From Phyto melanocephala (taxonomy: Eukaryota > Arthropoda > Insecta > Diptera > Rhinophoridae): DNA of 64,000 nucleotides. The notes below the pieces were generated by a model, which was not told where the DNA came from, did not search any database, and saw only the letters and a program-made list of their open reading frames with translations. The position numbers were made by a program, and so were the translations under genes. Positions 23,620-34,970 of the stretch are shown here, piece by piece. Position 1 is the stretch's first letter, and the number at the start of each line of letters is the position of its first letter. The stretch is taken from the NCBI GenBank assembly GCA_941918925.1, contig OW799234.1, positions 70,927,043 through 70,991,042 on the forward strand. The letters run 5' to 3'.

Positions 23620-23965
23620 TACTTTGACTTTGACAGGTAGAATAAAATTAATTTTTCTGTTTATGTTTGACATCTGCAAACTACGACGCTATACGCCGGA
23701 ACAAAATTGGGAAATATTTAAATATTGGAGAGTCTTTAGCGCAAACTGTAAGAAATTTATATGGAAAATTTTCAAGAAAAGATCCGCATTCAGATTGTGC
23801 ATCAATTTGTAAAGCGAGTTCATAAATGTAAATCGTTTTTGAATAATGTAACCCGTGTATGTTCTCGTTCAGTGCGTTCAATCGAAAACATTGCTGCTGT
23901 TGCTGAAATGTGCAGGAACATTCATCAATATGAACAGTTCATCGTTCTCAGGAACTGAACATTTC
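23620..23965 (+). pseudogene. Mariner-type transposase N-terminal fragment
   Basis: Pieces in the expected order: RRYTPEQNWEIFKYW (first helix; relatives have YTPEQR.EI.K.Y), a degraded helix-turn-helix, then LNNVTRVCSRSVRSIENIAA and AVAEMCRN. The SVRSIENIAAVAE signature marks the DUF4817-type family. Frameshifts separate the pieces, and everything after the N-terminal 110 or so residues is missing. Confidence 0.7.
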
Positions 23966-24507
23966 TTGCAGTTCTTTAAAAAAAAAAATGAGTTGATCTG
24001 ATGAGGTACTGCCGAGTCGGTCATGGTAGTCATATGAATGATATTGTGTTCAATTCTTAAATGACAAGATTCAACCTTTCCAACAAAACCAGAAATTTTT
24101 AAAAATAGTCCGCACTTGTTTTTTAGCCGATTCAAGTTTAAATTTTTAAATGGCCCACCCTTAAGGTATTTGCTTATTTTTGTTAAGTACTTGCTAACTT
24201 GTTTGGTAAGTAAAGATTTAGCTGCGTATGGTATTTAATCGTCTGTTGAAATTCGCCATTAATATTATTCTTCAAACAGAAACATTTCGTAATTAATAAG
24301 GCAAATATATTGGGGTTATGAATTAAAATAAAGGGAACTTCAAAACATCTAAAGAAGAAATTAAAATTGTCCATATATGCGGTTATTTCCAATAGAAATA
24401 TTGTAGAAGTTAGAAAATAAACGTAAGACACCCACTTTAAAAGCAACTTCAATATAAATATGTCATCATAAAAGAAATTTAAGGAACAAATTTTATTCAC
24501 TTTAGGG

Positions 24508-24570
24508 ATCACCCACAATGATTAAAAATTTGATACAGCCGAATACAGCACACTTAATTGTTTTTCTGTC
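24508..24570 (-). mobile_element. End fragment of a B/C-type element
   Basis: TGATACAGCCGAATACAGCA followed by CACTTAATTG corresponds to the reverse complement of the B/C family end (GCACTATATTCGGCTGTGCC). The neighbouring GATCACCCACAATG fits the decayed CCACCA part. Only about 60 bp remain. Confidence 0.5.
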
Positions 24571-25547
24571 AACTGGCTTTTGAAAATAGACTGCAAAAAG
24601 AATCAAAAACTTACAAATACATATAATTGTATTGTATGTTTGAATGTATGTATGTTTGTATGTATGTATGTGTTAGTATGTGTACAATAATAACAAAGTT
24701 TGCCTTGTGGCTTTAATAGTAATAATGAAATACCAGAGATTTTGGCCTAAAGTCGAATGCTTCTAAATATTATTTTCAATATGTATGCATGTCTGTCTCT
24801 TTGTGCTGTTTTATATACATTGAGAAGTAAATATATATGTATGTAGTATACTTATATAGTAAACAATTATATAAAAAAGACTTTTTTTTTTGGTTTTCAT
24901 CTTCATCTCTTAAATAAAAAGATGATTTTTTATTTTGACGTGTTAGAGATTTGCAGTCATATAGAAGAGGCTGTGGGGGCAAGTTTAGAAAAATATTTTA
25001 CTTTTGTTAAACACTTGACAGCAATTTGTCTTAGATTTCAATTTAAGGAGTAGTAGGAGAATTATTTTGTAATCACTTAAATGAACATTTTGTTGAATAT
25101 TCTTTTGCCTTAATCTTTCAAGATTTTTATGTTTTAATGCCCCATGACAAAGGTCTGAGTTTAAGATGTTTGCTTTGGCTTAATATTCTGTTTAAAGAGT
25201 TTCCCCTTTGAAAAAGAATAAAAAAAATATTTCATAATCTATATTTTTATTTCGATAAGAGAGAGCGTTAGTTTGTAGCTGTGAGATAGAAGCGTAAAGA
25301 TTTGGAAAACGCTTTTATAGATTTTTGTATTCATGATTTTTTTAAATATGCCTTTAATAAACGTCGGATTTTTTTTCTTTAAATAAACCGGGATTCGTTT
25401 AATTGCAATTAATAATCAGCACTTTCAAACATTGAAAAGGTTAATTTATTTAAACACAATTGAATATGACAATATTTCATTACTTATTTCACTACAACAT
25501 GTAATTCACTTATGCGAGTCTTTACAATTACTGAAGTTCACGTAGCT
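24571..25547. other. No gene seen; simple repeats
   Basis: TGTA repeats at about 24640-24680. Otherwise AT-rich, with nothing recognised. Confidence 0.45.
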
Positions 25548-25839
25548 AAAAATTATTGCCTTTTTTATGGGCGTGACACTGCCCACTTTTCTAATCACGA
25601 AATTGTATAGTCATAAGAGTTCAATATGTGTGCAAAGTTTTAAAAAAAAGCGGTCAAGCGCAAGTAGCTAAATATGACAACTTATTTTTTATGGGCGTAA
25701 CCCCGCCCACTTTCTACCACCCATAAACACTCCCTGGAATATGTAAAACAACTTGTCAAAGTTTGAGTCCGATCGGCTTTATGGTTTCGGAGTCTATAGC
25801 TAACACACACACACACAGAGTTTCACTTTTATATATGTA
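25548..25839 (-). mobile_element. Helitron family 1, copy 3 (3'-truncated)
   Basis: It contains the 5' leader of the family (CTATAGCTAACACACACACA then AGTTTCACTTTTATATATG on the plus strand) and about two hairpin units. The GC-rich CTAG end is lacking, so about half the element is lost. Its 5' end abuts the CTAG end of the next copy at 25840. Confidence 0.75.
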
Positions 25840-26449
25840 CTAGCCAAACCCGGCGCGCGTTGCTACGCCCCTTAATGAATCGAAATGCATTCTGAATTTC
25901 AATTGAATATCAAGTGCAAAAACCTAAATATTATAATTTTTTTTATGGGCGTGGCATTACCCACTTTTCTAATCACGAAATTATTAAGTCATGACAGCTC
26001 GATATGTGTGCAAAGTTTCAGAAAAATCGGTCTGGTGCAAGTACCTCAAAATTATAACCTTTTTTTATGGGCGTGGCCCTGCCCACTTTTCTAATCACGA
26101 AATTTTATGGTTATGACAGCTTAGTATGTGTGCAAAGTTTCAGAAAAATCGGTCCAGTGCAAGTACCTCAAAATTAAAACTTTTTTAGGGGGTTGGCCCC
26201 GCCCACTTTTCTTATCACAAAATTATTTAGTCAGCACAGCTCGATATTTGTGCAAAGTTTCAGAAAAATTGGTCAAGTGCAAGTAGCTAAAACTGATAAC
26301 TAATTTTTATGGGCGTGGCCCCGCCCACCCATAAACACTCCCTGGTTTGTGTACAACAACTTGCCAAAGTTTGAGTCCGATCGGTTTTACAGTTTCGGAG
26401 TCTATAGCTAACACACACACACACAGAGTTTCACTTTTATATATATAGA
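25840..26449 (-). mobile_element. Helitron family 1, copy 4 (complete)
   Basis: The plus strand starts CTAGCCAAACCCGGCGCGCG (the 3' end, host A before it) and ends CACTTTTATATATATAGA followed by T (the 5' end). It holds three to four units with GGGCGTGGCCCTGCCCAC. Two short open frames within it are repeat artefacts. Confidence 0.85.
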
Positions 26450-26842
26450 TATAGATATCAATCCTAAGTAAAATACACAAATGTAAATTAAATTGAAAAT
26501 GTTAATTAAATTAATGCAAACTAAATAATAAAACCGATTCTGTAACAATAATTTATCATATAAAATCTATGTAAAAATTACTTTTTTTGATACGATAGTC
26601 TTAAGTACGCCAACTTATTCAGAACTACTTTTGCATCAATCAGCCACAGATTGCACAAAGTCAAATATATATTGAGCCCTATTGTTTCAAAATTGAACAA
26701 AGGGCCGCCAATGTCCTGGTGGAAATACTTCCAATAATATTTTTTCAAATTATCCAGATTTTCGGGAAAACATTACAAATGGAATAAAAACTGGTGCTTG
26801 TATGTGTTATAACAAGATCTAAGCGTGATGTGACTTAAGTGA
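26450..26842. other. No gene seen
   Basis: AT-rich spacer between a Helitron and a LINE relic; nothing recognised. Confidence 0.4.
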
Positions 26843-27340
26843 CACGTGTTTATAGCAGGGAATGTGACGGCAGACGATGTTGCGAGGGAGGGATCTGTGG
26901 TTCTGCAAAAGGTATTTATTTGGCTTAGAACCAAAAAAAAAACAATTTTTTGGAGGCTAGTTAGACAGATTCGTGCGCTGCTCAGACAGTAAATTGGGAG
27001 GGGTAATATAAAGGTACCCAGATTTAATCATATCTGAACAACTGCGATGTTCAGAGTACACGGCAACAGTAAATATCATTTAAACAAGATGAAAATTGAG
27101 AAGGATGGCAAAATATTCCTAAAAAGTGCTTTAAGATTTATGCGAATGGTTATCTTTGGCTATAAATATATTTAGGACTACTGGCAGATTGTGAGATATA
27201 GCAGATACTAACAGTTACGATGGACACTATATTGGAGCAATCACCAAATGGTTCTTTAAACTGCTAAAGTCTACCGCAGGGTTTCAGGGAAGTCAGACAT
27301 GCAGGGAATGTCATTTCGGTAGATTTGAAATAACAAGAGA
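26843..27340 (+). pseudogene. LINE relic: RNase H end and C-terminal region
   Basis: The frame at 26846 reads VFIAGNVTADDVAREGS, matching the last RNase H motif of Jockey/I-type LINE ORF2 (compare HSGI.GNE.ADELAREGS) with its catalytic Asp. About 350 bases later another frame has GHYIGAITKWFFKLL and SQTCRECHF, resembling the C-terminal 'TGHY.IG...CR.C' region with its Cys pair. It is broken by stops and a poly-A run at about 26930. The reverse transcriptase part is not detectable. Confidence 0.65.
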
Positions 27341-28180
27341 ATGAAGGATTTCCAAAAGAAACCTACTTAGGGAAGTGGTCTGTTTCGGCAGCCCCCTTAA
27401 AGCAATTGCTTCAATATTTCACCTAACTTCGAAACAAACGACGAAGTTTTGCATTAATGGGTATAGCTGCCTAACTTCCTATCTTGTTTAAAGCTCATCA
27501 AGAGGAAGTTTTACAATATAACAAAATTTTGACTAAATCAGCTTAAGGCCCATTAAATATTGGCATCTAGGCTAATAAGTTTCATATGAATGCAGATATT
27601 CTGTAGAGATTGATAAAATTTGCAACAAAAGGCCATAAATAGCCCTGGCCACCATTGACAATTATTTCAAAACTTTGACAAACTGCTTATCTTTCAACAC
27701 AAATCTATACTTATAACAAAATTGTAAAAAAAAAAATGCGCGCATACATGATTTTTTTTTTAATTTGATGGCAGTATATCTCGTCAACGATATAGGAAAC
27801 AAAAAAACTCTCTTTTTTAGAAATTTTGCCTATTTGTCTGGCTGTCTTTCGTTTTGTCTCGTTCGTTTTGCTCAAAAACTACTAAATTGACTTTGTATAA
27901 CACTATATATAGAGATACCATGATACTTGGGTTAACATTTAAGATTCGCTTTGTTCGGTTATAATATAAAATTGCAAATAAAATGGTTTTTAAAATATGC
28001 AGGAGGAAAGATATATTTATAAAAGGACTGGCACTTACAACAAGAAACTTATAATTTTCCTGAACAACTTTATTAGAATTTATCTTTAAATATATACAAA
28101 AATAATTTGCTGAACCTAGCAATGCGGTACAAGTTCAACTAGTTTAAACTAAAAAATTTATCATGCGATGGTATAAAGTA
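27341..28180. other. No gene recognised
   Basis: A 101-residue minus-strand open frame (27817-28122) is AT-driven and has no known motif. It overlaps a 'TTTGTCTGGCTGTCTTTCGT' stretch of the kind found in dispersed repeats near 34820. I do not call it a gene. Confidence 0.4.
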
Positions 28181-28659
28181 AAGGGTAGTTAAATGTTAAG
28201 GGCCGATGTTGAATGTGGACCACACCTAAACGTCAAGTTTTTTTTTCTGCATTTCATTTGACGTTTCTTAATTTCAGACTAACTTAATTTAAACCATGGA
28301 AAGACACACAATCGAGCAACGCGCTAAAGTTATTCAGGCTTATTATGAAAATGGGCGTTTCGTGCACTTCGTGATTCTTTTGGTTTGTTAAAATTCGTTC
28401 ACATTCAGGAGAATTGTGAAAAATATTTAAATTTCAGCAAAACAGGTCTGAATGAAATGTGAAAACATCTGTGAATGCCTTCTCAGTTCGTTAAACAGAA
28501 AACATTTCTGTTTTTATATCTCCATTTGGCCGATATTTTGTTCCATACATAACTGAACCATACCAATATTATCATAATAAAAAGAAATGACAATAATTTC
28601 CTAAATAATTTGTGTTTCATTTAAAATCAACATCGGCCCTCAAAATTTAACCACCCTTT
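28181..28659 (+). mobile_element. Internally deleted mariner-type element (family M2)
   Basis: The left end AAGGGTAGTTAAATGTTAAG and the right end (opposite strand AAAGGGTGGTTAAATTTTGA) form a terminal inverted repeat of about 32 bp that includes GGGCCGATGTTGA. TA lies outside each end (28179-28180 and 28660-28661). An ATG near 28298 starts MERHTIEQRAKVIQAYYENG, the N-terminus of a transposase, which shifts frame and stops. The catalytic domain is deleted. Non-autonomous. Confidence 0.8.
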
Positions 28660-28901
28660 TAGAATATTTATTTAGAATATTTTATTTTACTATTGAAGTT
28701 TGATTTCAAAAATAATTTTTCTCGAAAAAAATTTCACAATAAATTATTATTTCCTTTAAAAAAGAAAGCACAAACACACAGTGTTTTAAATCTCTGTAGC
28801 TGTTTTTCGATAACAACTACAATGTTATTATGACAGATGTAATACTCGCAATACTACTTGCAAAAAAAGAACACAATACCACACGGCAGTTGACTATGTA
28901 G
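28660..28901. other. No gene seen
   Basis: Short AT-rich spacer. Confidence 0.4.
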
Positions 28902-29735
28902 TTTTTATACCCTTCACACAGTGAAAAAGGGTATATATAGGTTTGTCATTCCGTGTGAAATTTCTACAATTTTCATTTCCGACCCCATAAAGTATATATT
29001 TTCTGAAAGCCTATGAATAGGGGAGTCGATTAAGCTCTGTCCGTCTGACCGTCTGTCCGTGTGTATGTTGAAATCAACTTTTTGAAGCCCCCACCCGGGA
29101 CCCGGGTGAGGTATTAAAATATCAGAAATATTCGGGAGTAGATCGGTATTGAAAATCAGAAACATCGGTACATAAACAACTGAGATATGAGCAAAAACCC
29201 ACGACCACCTCGATTTTTTTTTCACAAAAACAACATTACAACAACAACATACATACATACAAACGTGTATACTGGTTAGAGTAACCGTGGCATTGAATCC
29301 CAGCTGAGCCAAAAAAAAAATTTTTTTATATATTTTTTTTAATTTTTTTTTTAATATTTTTTTAATTTTTTTTATTTTTTATTTAATATATTATTTATAT
29401 TTTTATTAATTTTTTTTATTTTTTTTTACATTTTTTTTTAATTTTTTGTTTATTTTTTTTTGTTTTATATTTATTATTTATATTAATTATTTTTTAAAAA
29501 ATTTTTTTTAAAATTTTTTTTTATTTTTTTTTTAATTTTTTTTTTAACATACATACTTAAATTTATAATTTTACAATGGGATGTTTTTATATATGTGTGA
29601 TTTATATATGTTTGTACATACATACGTATTTTATATAGGATGAATGGTGATAGAAACTACTGTTATTGCATGACTACACGTTGTGAAGGGTATATAAGAT
29701 TCGGCACGGGCGAATATAGCGTTCTTACTTGTTTT
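28902..29735 (-). mobile_element. 'B' element, complete copy
   Basis: On the minus strand it begins AACAAGTAAGAACGCTATAT and TTCGCCCGTGCCGAATCTTA, then TATACCCTTCACAACGTG. It ends CACTGTGTGAAGGGTATAAA at 28902. Between them lie a block of about 250 bp of almost pure A/T homopolymers, a GT-rich 'ATGTATGTATGTTGTTG' stretch, the AAGTTGATTTCAACATACAC segment and GACGGACAGACGG repeats. The same order is seen at 51172. A 132-residue open frame (28914-29312, minus) is shared with that copy but has no known domain. Probably a non-autonomous, possibly rolling-circle, element; the class is inferred. Confidence 0.65.
29305..29560. repeat. A/T homopolymer tract inside B element
   Basis: About 250 bp made almost only of T runs with occasional A, at the same position as the tract in the copy at 51300-51560. 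Low complexity, with no coding. Confidence 0.8.
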
Positions 29736-30087
29736 TTATTAATATTTTTTTTATTGAAATCTTAACCACAGATTTTTATATTGTTTTCAATGTTTGGGAA
29801 GTAAGTAAAAATATATAAAAGTTTTACCACAAATGTCATGCTTCAGGTATGTATGAATGTCTTGTTTTTTACCTTTATCTTAGACTAGACGCAATACTAT
29901 ACTCATCGTAGTCTTATAAAAATAAATCAAGAAAAAACAAGTAAGAGCACTATATTCGGCTGTGCCGAATCTTTTATACCCACCACCAATTTCCAATTTT
30001 GTGTACATTTAAAGCACAATATTTATTATTTTGTTAATCGCTATGGAATAATTTCTTTATAATAAAATATGTATCACTTTCTTTGTA

Positions 30088-30706
30088 GAGGGTGGTTAAA
30101 TTTTAAGGGCCCATGTTGAAGGTGAACTACACCTAGTCTTTAAATTTGTTTCCTGCATTTCATTTGACATTTCTCAATCTCAAACTTACTCAATTTGATC
30201 CGTGGAAAGATACGCAAATGAGCAACGCTTTAAAGTTTTTCAGGTTTTTTATAAAAATGGGCGTTCAAATCAAAATGCATTTTGTGCACTTCGTAATTCT
30301 TTTGATCAACCTAATCGTTCAAATTCGTCCACAATCGGGAGAATTGTAAAAAATATTTAAATTTCTGCAAAACAGGTCTGTATAAAATGTTAGCAAATCT
30401 GTAAATGCCTTCTTAGTTCGTTGAATGGGGACCATTGCTGTTTTTTGCGATAGTGTGGCAAAAGAGCAGTCAACCTCGACTCATCATCATGCCCAACAAT
30501 TGAGCATCAACATTGTCATTGAAAATTTGGACCATCAGGTAGAGTAGTGGCGCCAAGGATGGGGGGCCATTTGGCCGATATTTTATTCAATACATATTCG
30601 AACCATACAAATATTATCATTATAAAAAGAAATGATAATAACTTCTTAAACAATTTGTGTTTTATTTAAAATCAACATCGGCCCTTAATATTTAATCACC
30701 CTTAAT
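30088..30706 (+). mobile_element. Mariner-type deletion derivative (family M2) nested in the C element
   Basis: Left end AGGGTGGTTAAATTTTAAGG; right end on the opposite strand AAGGGTGATTAAATATTAAG. Both continue into GGGCC.ATGTTGA, as in the copy at 28181. The interior keeps the leader 'TCATTTGACATTTCTCAATC' and broken N-terminal coding (VFQVFYKNGRSNQNAFCALR-like across frames). It also keeps a few C-terminal remnants and the same 3' untranslated stretch (TATTATCATTATAAAAAGAA). There is no usable transposase. A 67-residue open frame is incidental. Confidence 0.75.
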
Positions 30707-30749
30707 AACTTCGATATGATAGTAAAATGTTTTTGTAAATTTAGTCTTT

Positions 30750-32040
30750 AAGTAAAAGTGGGCGTTAAAGTAGGAGTGTCAATAAAGCTTTTGCTAATAA
30801 ATACAACTTAGATATTTCAATATAGTCCTTTATTTTCCTAAAAACTTTGTCAATAGAGAAATTACATGAATTTAAGGTAAACCGTTATGGGAGGTGGGCG
30901 TTAAAGTGAGCGTGTTACCTAAACTTTTTGGCACAACGACTACATTGATTAGAAGGATATACGAAGCAAATTTGATCATCATACCTCTAATTTTGGCGGT
31001 TTTATGAGCTTTTAAATTTCATTAACGGTAGATAACGTGAAAAGTGGGCGTTATAGTAGGCGTGTCAAAGTTGTTTTTGCGAATCAGTACAACTGAGGTG
31101 TTTCAATATAACCCTTTATTATTCCAAAATCCTTATTAGTAGAGAAATTATATGAATTTTAGGTAAATCGTTATATGGGAGGTGGGCGTAAAAAATGGCG
31201 TGGCATCTCAATTTTCTTGCACAGTAATAACATTGCCTAGAGGGATATACGTAGCAAATTTGATCATCACACCTCTAATTTTGGCGGTTTTATGAGCTTT
31301 TAAATTTCATGAACGGTAGATAACGTGAAAAGTGGGCGTTATAGTAGGCGTGTCAAAGTTGTTTTTGCTAATGAGTACAACTTAGGTGTTTCAATATAGC
31401 TCTTTGTTATTCCAAAATCTTTATTAATAGAGAAATATATATATATGGGAGGTGGGCGTAAAAGTGGGCGTGGCACCTTCCTTTTTTGGCACAGTAATGA
31501 TACTGCCTAGGAGGATATACGTAGCAAATTGGATCATCACACTTCTAATTTTGGCGGTTTTATGAGCTTTTAAATTTCATTAACGGTAGATAACGTGAAA
31601 AGTGGGCGTTATAGTAGGCGTGTCAAAGTTGTTTTTGCTAATGAGTACAACTTAGGTGTTTCAATATAGCTCTTTGTTATTCCAAAATCTTTATTAATAG
31701 AGAAATATATATATATGGGAGGTGGGCGTAAAAGTGGGCGTGGCACCTTCCTTTTTTGGCACAGTAATGATACTGCCTAGGAGGATATACGTAGCAAATT
31801 GGATCATCACACTTCTAATTTTGGCGGTTTTATGAGCTTTTAAATTTCATTAACGGTAGATAACGTGAAAAGTGGGCGTTATAGTAGGCGTGTCAAAGTT
31901 GTTTTTGCTAATGAGTACAACTTAGGTGTTTCAATATAGCTCTTTGTTATTCCAAAATCTTTATTAATAGAGAAATTATATGAATTTTGGGTAAAACGTT
32001 ATATGGGAGGTGGGCGTAAAAGTGGGCGTGGCACATTGAT
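30750..32040. repeat. Tandem array of ~270-290-bp units (4 full + partial)
   Basis: The motif AAGTGGGCGTTATAGTAGGC (first copy diverged) recurs near 30756, 31039, 31328, 31598 and 31868. Units of 285-290 bp give way to 270-bp units through loss of about 20 bp next to GAGAAATATATATATATGGG. Reading line by line, bases 31312-31976 are a perfect repeat with period 270. Each unit has GGGAGGTGGGCG, 'AATTTTGGCGGTTTTATGAG' and paired GTGGGCG/GGCGTG blocks. Confidence 0.85.
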
Positions 32041-32665
32041 TTTCCGTTACAAAAAAGCGTCTCACCAAAAAGCGAAGTGTGCAAAATTTCAGAGTCGTAC
32101 ATCCAATTTTGTTGCTTTTATGACGTTTTTGTTTTTAAATATACCGAAAAATACACTGTGCGGTATAAATTTTCCTACATTTTGATCGATAACTCCTCTC
32201 CTAATGCATAGATTTTGATAATTTTTGGGGAAAAATATTGTCTTTACTCAGGAAATATATATTCGAAGTTTCATGAGTCTACGTTAATGCGTTTGGACAC
32301 AATTCCATTTTATTCGATGTTTGAAGGACACGGTTTTTTCGACCTACTCTTGCTTTTCGAGCTATAACTCCCTTCCTAATATTCCGATTTAGCCCATTTT
32401 CAATACCAAACAAACCTTGTCTATAAGAAAGATTCTGGCAAAATTTGAGCCCCCTAGCTTTTTCGGTGCGACCTCTATCGTGCTTTCAACAGACGGACAG
32501 ACGGACAGACGGACAGACGGACGGACATAGCTAGATCGTCATCAAATCAAACCCTGATTCAGAATATATATACTTTATGGGGTCTAAAATGGATATTTCG
32601 ATGTGTTACAAACGGAATGACAAAATGAATATACCCCCACCATTTTTTTGGTGGCGGGTATAAAA

Positions 32666-33571
32666 ATAAGTTTTAAAAAGAGCAATAATACGAAATGTAG
32701 TATAAGTGTAAGTAAGTGAGTGAAAGAATTGCAGACGCTATGACTTGTTATACACAGGAGTATAATCCTAAAAAATATAATCATAACAAGGTACTTAAAA
32801 GTGAACAACATCAAGCAGCTTCTGCTATAGAGCAGTTGTATAGCTGCCGACTGCTGCTGGTACATTTTGAGGTCCTCAACAATAACAATAACACCAAAGA
32901 AAACAAAATAACAAAAGGAAGACGTTATATTTGGCGCCAGCTGACGCGTCATTTCATCTTAAAAGTTTTTTTTCTTCTTTTTTTTTTTTGTTTCTTTTGC
33001 TTTTCAACTAAAAAGGAAATAAAAAGCACAAAACTAAACTTAAGCTATAGGTATAGCTGTACATACATACCATCATACGTACTTATATTTAATTTGTAAC
33101 AAAAATTTTGCTTAAATTTTAATTCTGTCATATTTAATGTAAAAAAAAAATTTATATCTTTTCATTAGTCTCTATGTATTTCAAACCATAATTATTTTCC
33201 TTTCCCATAATTTAATGGTCTATAAAATTGTTCATACAAATTTTATAGTTTTTCTAATTTTATGTTCTTTTTTTACGATTGCTATTACAATTCATTGTTG
33301 TTGCTGTAGTGTTAATGAAATTTCTAAATAAACGTTTAAATTTTCTTTGTGCATTTTCCATAGAGGGAAACTTGTCGTGTATATTATTATTTATGAGAAT
33401 TCGATTTAATTGCTGGTTCTATTCAAAATAATTCAAATGTAATAATCCTCTTTATCACAGATATTCTGTCAATCACTCTATTATAACAAAAATTAAAATT
33501 AAAAGAAGCAAGAAAATATTTATAAAAATTGTGAAATGCATAGCAAAAGTTGTAAATAAATATTTCCTTAC

Positions 33572-33572
<1 letters not shown>
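32666..33572. other. No gene recognised
   Basis: Overlapping open frames of 122 and 127 residues occupy 32584-33099 on opposite strands. Their composition is low-complexity (poly-N, poly-F) and neither shows a domain, so I reject both. The rest is AT-rich. Confidence 0.45.

Positions 33573-33612
<40 letters not shown>
33573..33612. repeat. TCTA microsatellite at a Helitron 5' tip
   Basis: About ten consecutive TCTA units lead straight into AAAAGTGAAACTCTG, replacing the TCTATATATATA tip that other copies of Helitron family 1 carry there. Confidence 0.85.
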
Positions 33613-34230
33613 AAAGTGAAACTCTGTGCGTGTGTGTGTGTGTGTGTTAGCTATAGACTCCGAAACTGTAAAACCGATCGGACTCAAACTTTGGCAAGTT
33701 GTTGTACACATACCAGGGAGTGTTTATGGGTAAAAAAAAGTGGGCGGGGTCACGCCCATACAAAATTAGTTATCAGTCTTAGCTACTTGCACTTGACCGA
33801 TTTTTCTGAAACTTTGCACACATATCGAGCTGTCACGACTAAATAATTTCGTGATAAGAAAAGTGGGCAGGGCCACACCCATAAAAAAAGTTATAATTTT
33901 GAGGTACTTGAGCTTCACCGATTTTTCTGAAACTTTGCACATACATATTGAGCTCTCATTATAATACAATATCGTGATAAGAAAAGTGGGAAGTGCCACG
34001 CCCATAAAAAAAGTTATAATATTAAGCTTCTTGCACTTGACCGATTTTTCTGAAACTTTGCACACATATTGAACTCTCATGACTATATAAATTTGTGATT
34101 AAAAAAGTAGGCGGCGCCACGTCCATAAAAAAATTATAATATTGAGGTACTTGCTCTGGACCGATTTTGGTGATGACTATACAGTTTCGTGATTAGAAAA
34201 GTGGGCAGTGCCACACCCACTTGATATTTA
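33603..34230 (+). mobile_element. Helitron family 1, copy 5 (3'-truncated)
   Basis: Leader AAAAGTGAAACTCTG, GT repeat, 'TTAGCTATAGACTCCGAAAC', then about four hairpin units of roughly 110-130 bp (GTGGGCGGGGTCACGCCCAT and variants). The GC-rich CTAG end is missing and the element stops near CCACTTGATATTTA. Open frames of 76 residues (plus) and 104 residues (minus) here are produced by the repeated units, which read IGxVQVxxxxNF-like on one strand. Confidence 0.75.
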
Positions 34231-34970
34231 GGGCTTTCCTAGTTTGTTAAATAAAAAAGGGCATAAATCAGAAAGTTATAGCTGAACAAAGCCGCCCATA
34301 TTTCACTATGTTTGAATAACTTAAACTGTGGCAATAAAGAAAAACTGCTTATGTCTTCATTTTATCATTTTTTCAGGAAAGCACTTTTAAATTTTTTAGC
34401 TAATTTTTCTAAATTAATCATATTTAATTTAAAATACAGTTTATATCTTATGTCCTGTACTAAATGAAGAGCCTATCGGATGTCGTATACTAAATTTAAT
34501 TTAAAGTTAAAATAAGTTTTTATTACAATTGATATTGTATAATATTAGCGATAACTTCTCAGCAAAATTTTTCAGTGTAATTGAAAATTCGCTTGGAGTG
34601 TAGTTTAAAATTGCGAATTAAAATTAAGCTTTTTTAGCTTATGTACACTTAAGTAGTTCTTTCTTTAAGCCACATAAATTATTTCAGCCTGCTTTTTATT
34701 TTTTAGTTTTGTAGTAAACCAAAATCTTTTCTTATAATAAGCTTTACAAAAAACTATGTCTGTCCATAAAAATTCAGATGGCCAACGATCTGATGGAATA
34801 AAAATATCTTTTTAATAAATTTTGTCTGTCTCTCTGTCTGCGTGTCTGTACTCGATTGGCTTAAAAACGACAGTATGGTTTGATAATTTGGTATGAAGAT
34901 ACCACATTATATGGGATAATATATAGGGTATTTCTATTCCGAGATAATATCTGTTTCCTAACATTAAATG
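34231..34970. other. No gene seen
   Basis: AT-rich. A TTTGTCTGTCTCTCTGTCTG block near 34822 marks an old dispersed repeat. Confidence 0.4.

Larger units (their letters stand above)
29936..32665 (+). mobile_element. 'C' element, complete copy with nested insertion and tandem array
   Basis: It starts AACAAGTAAGAGCACTATAT, followed by a perfect hairpin-like TTCGGCTGTGCCGAA and TATACCCACCACC. It ends CCACCATTTTTTTGGTGGCG and GGTATAAAA. Near the 3' end are four GACG-GACA type repeats (32490-32530) and ATAGCTAGATCGTCATCAAA. A mariner derivative has inserted at 30088-30706, and 30750-32040 is a tandem array. Hairpin end, TATACCC boundaries and tandem arrays recall Helentron/DINE-like elements, but no Rep/helicase is present. 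Diagnostic ends for that class were not proven. Confidence 0.65.

Noticed and set aside
27817..28122. 101-residue minus-strand open frame
   Set aside because: Composition driven by AT-rich sequence, no motif, and overlap with a repeat-like GTCTGGCTGTC stretch.
32584..33099. Overlapping open frames of 122 and 127 residues on opposite strands
   Set aside because: Low-complexity content (poly-Asn, poly-Phe), no domain, no conserved relative in the window, and no splice or promoter context.
33573..33612. CRISPR-like regular array
   Set aside because: The TCTA run and the other tandem arrays have no spacer structure, and the sequence is clearly eukaryotic.
33766..34080. 104-residue minus-strand open frame with repeated VCKVSEKS.K and FFMGVALPTF segments
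   Set aside because: The repetition is that of the 110-130-bp Helitron units; similar peptides appear in other Helitron copies here, so it is not a repeat protein.
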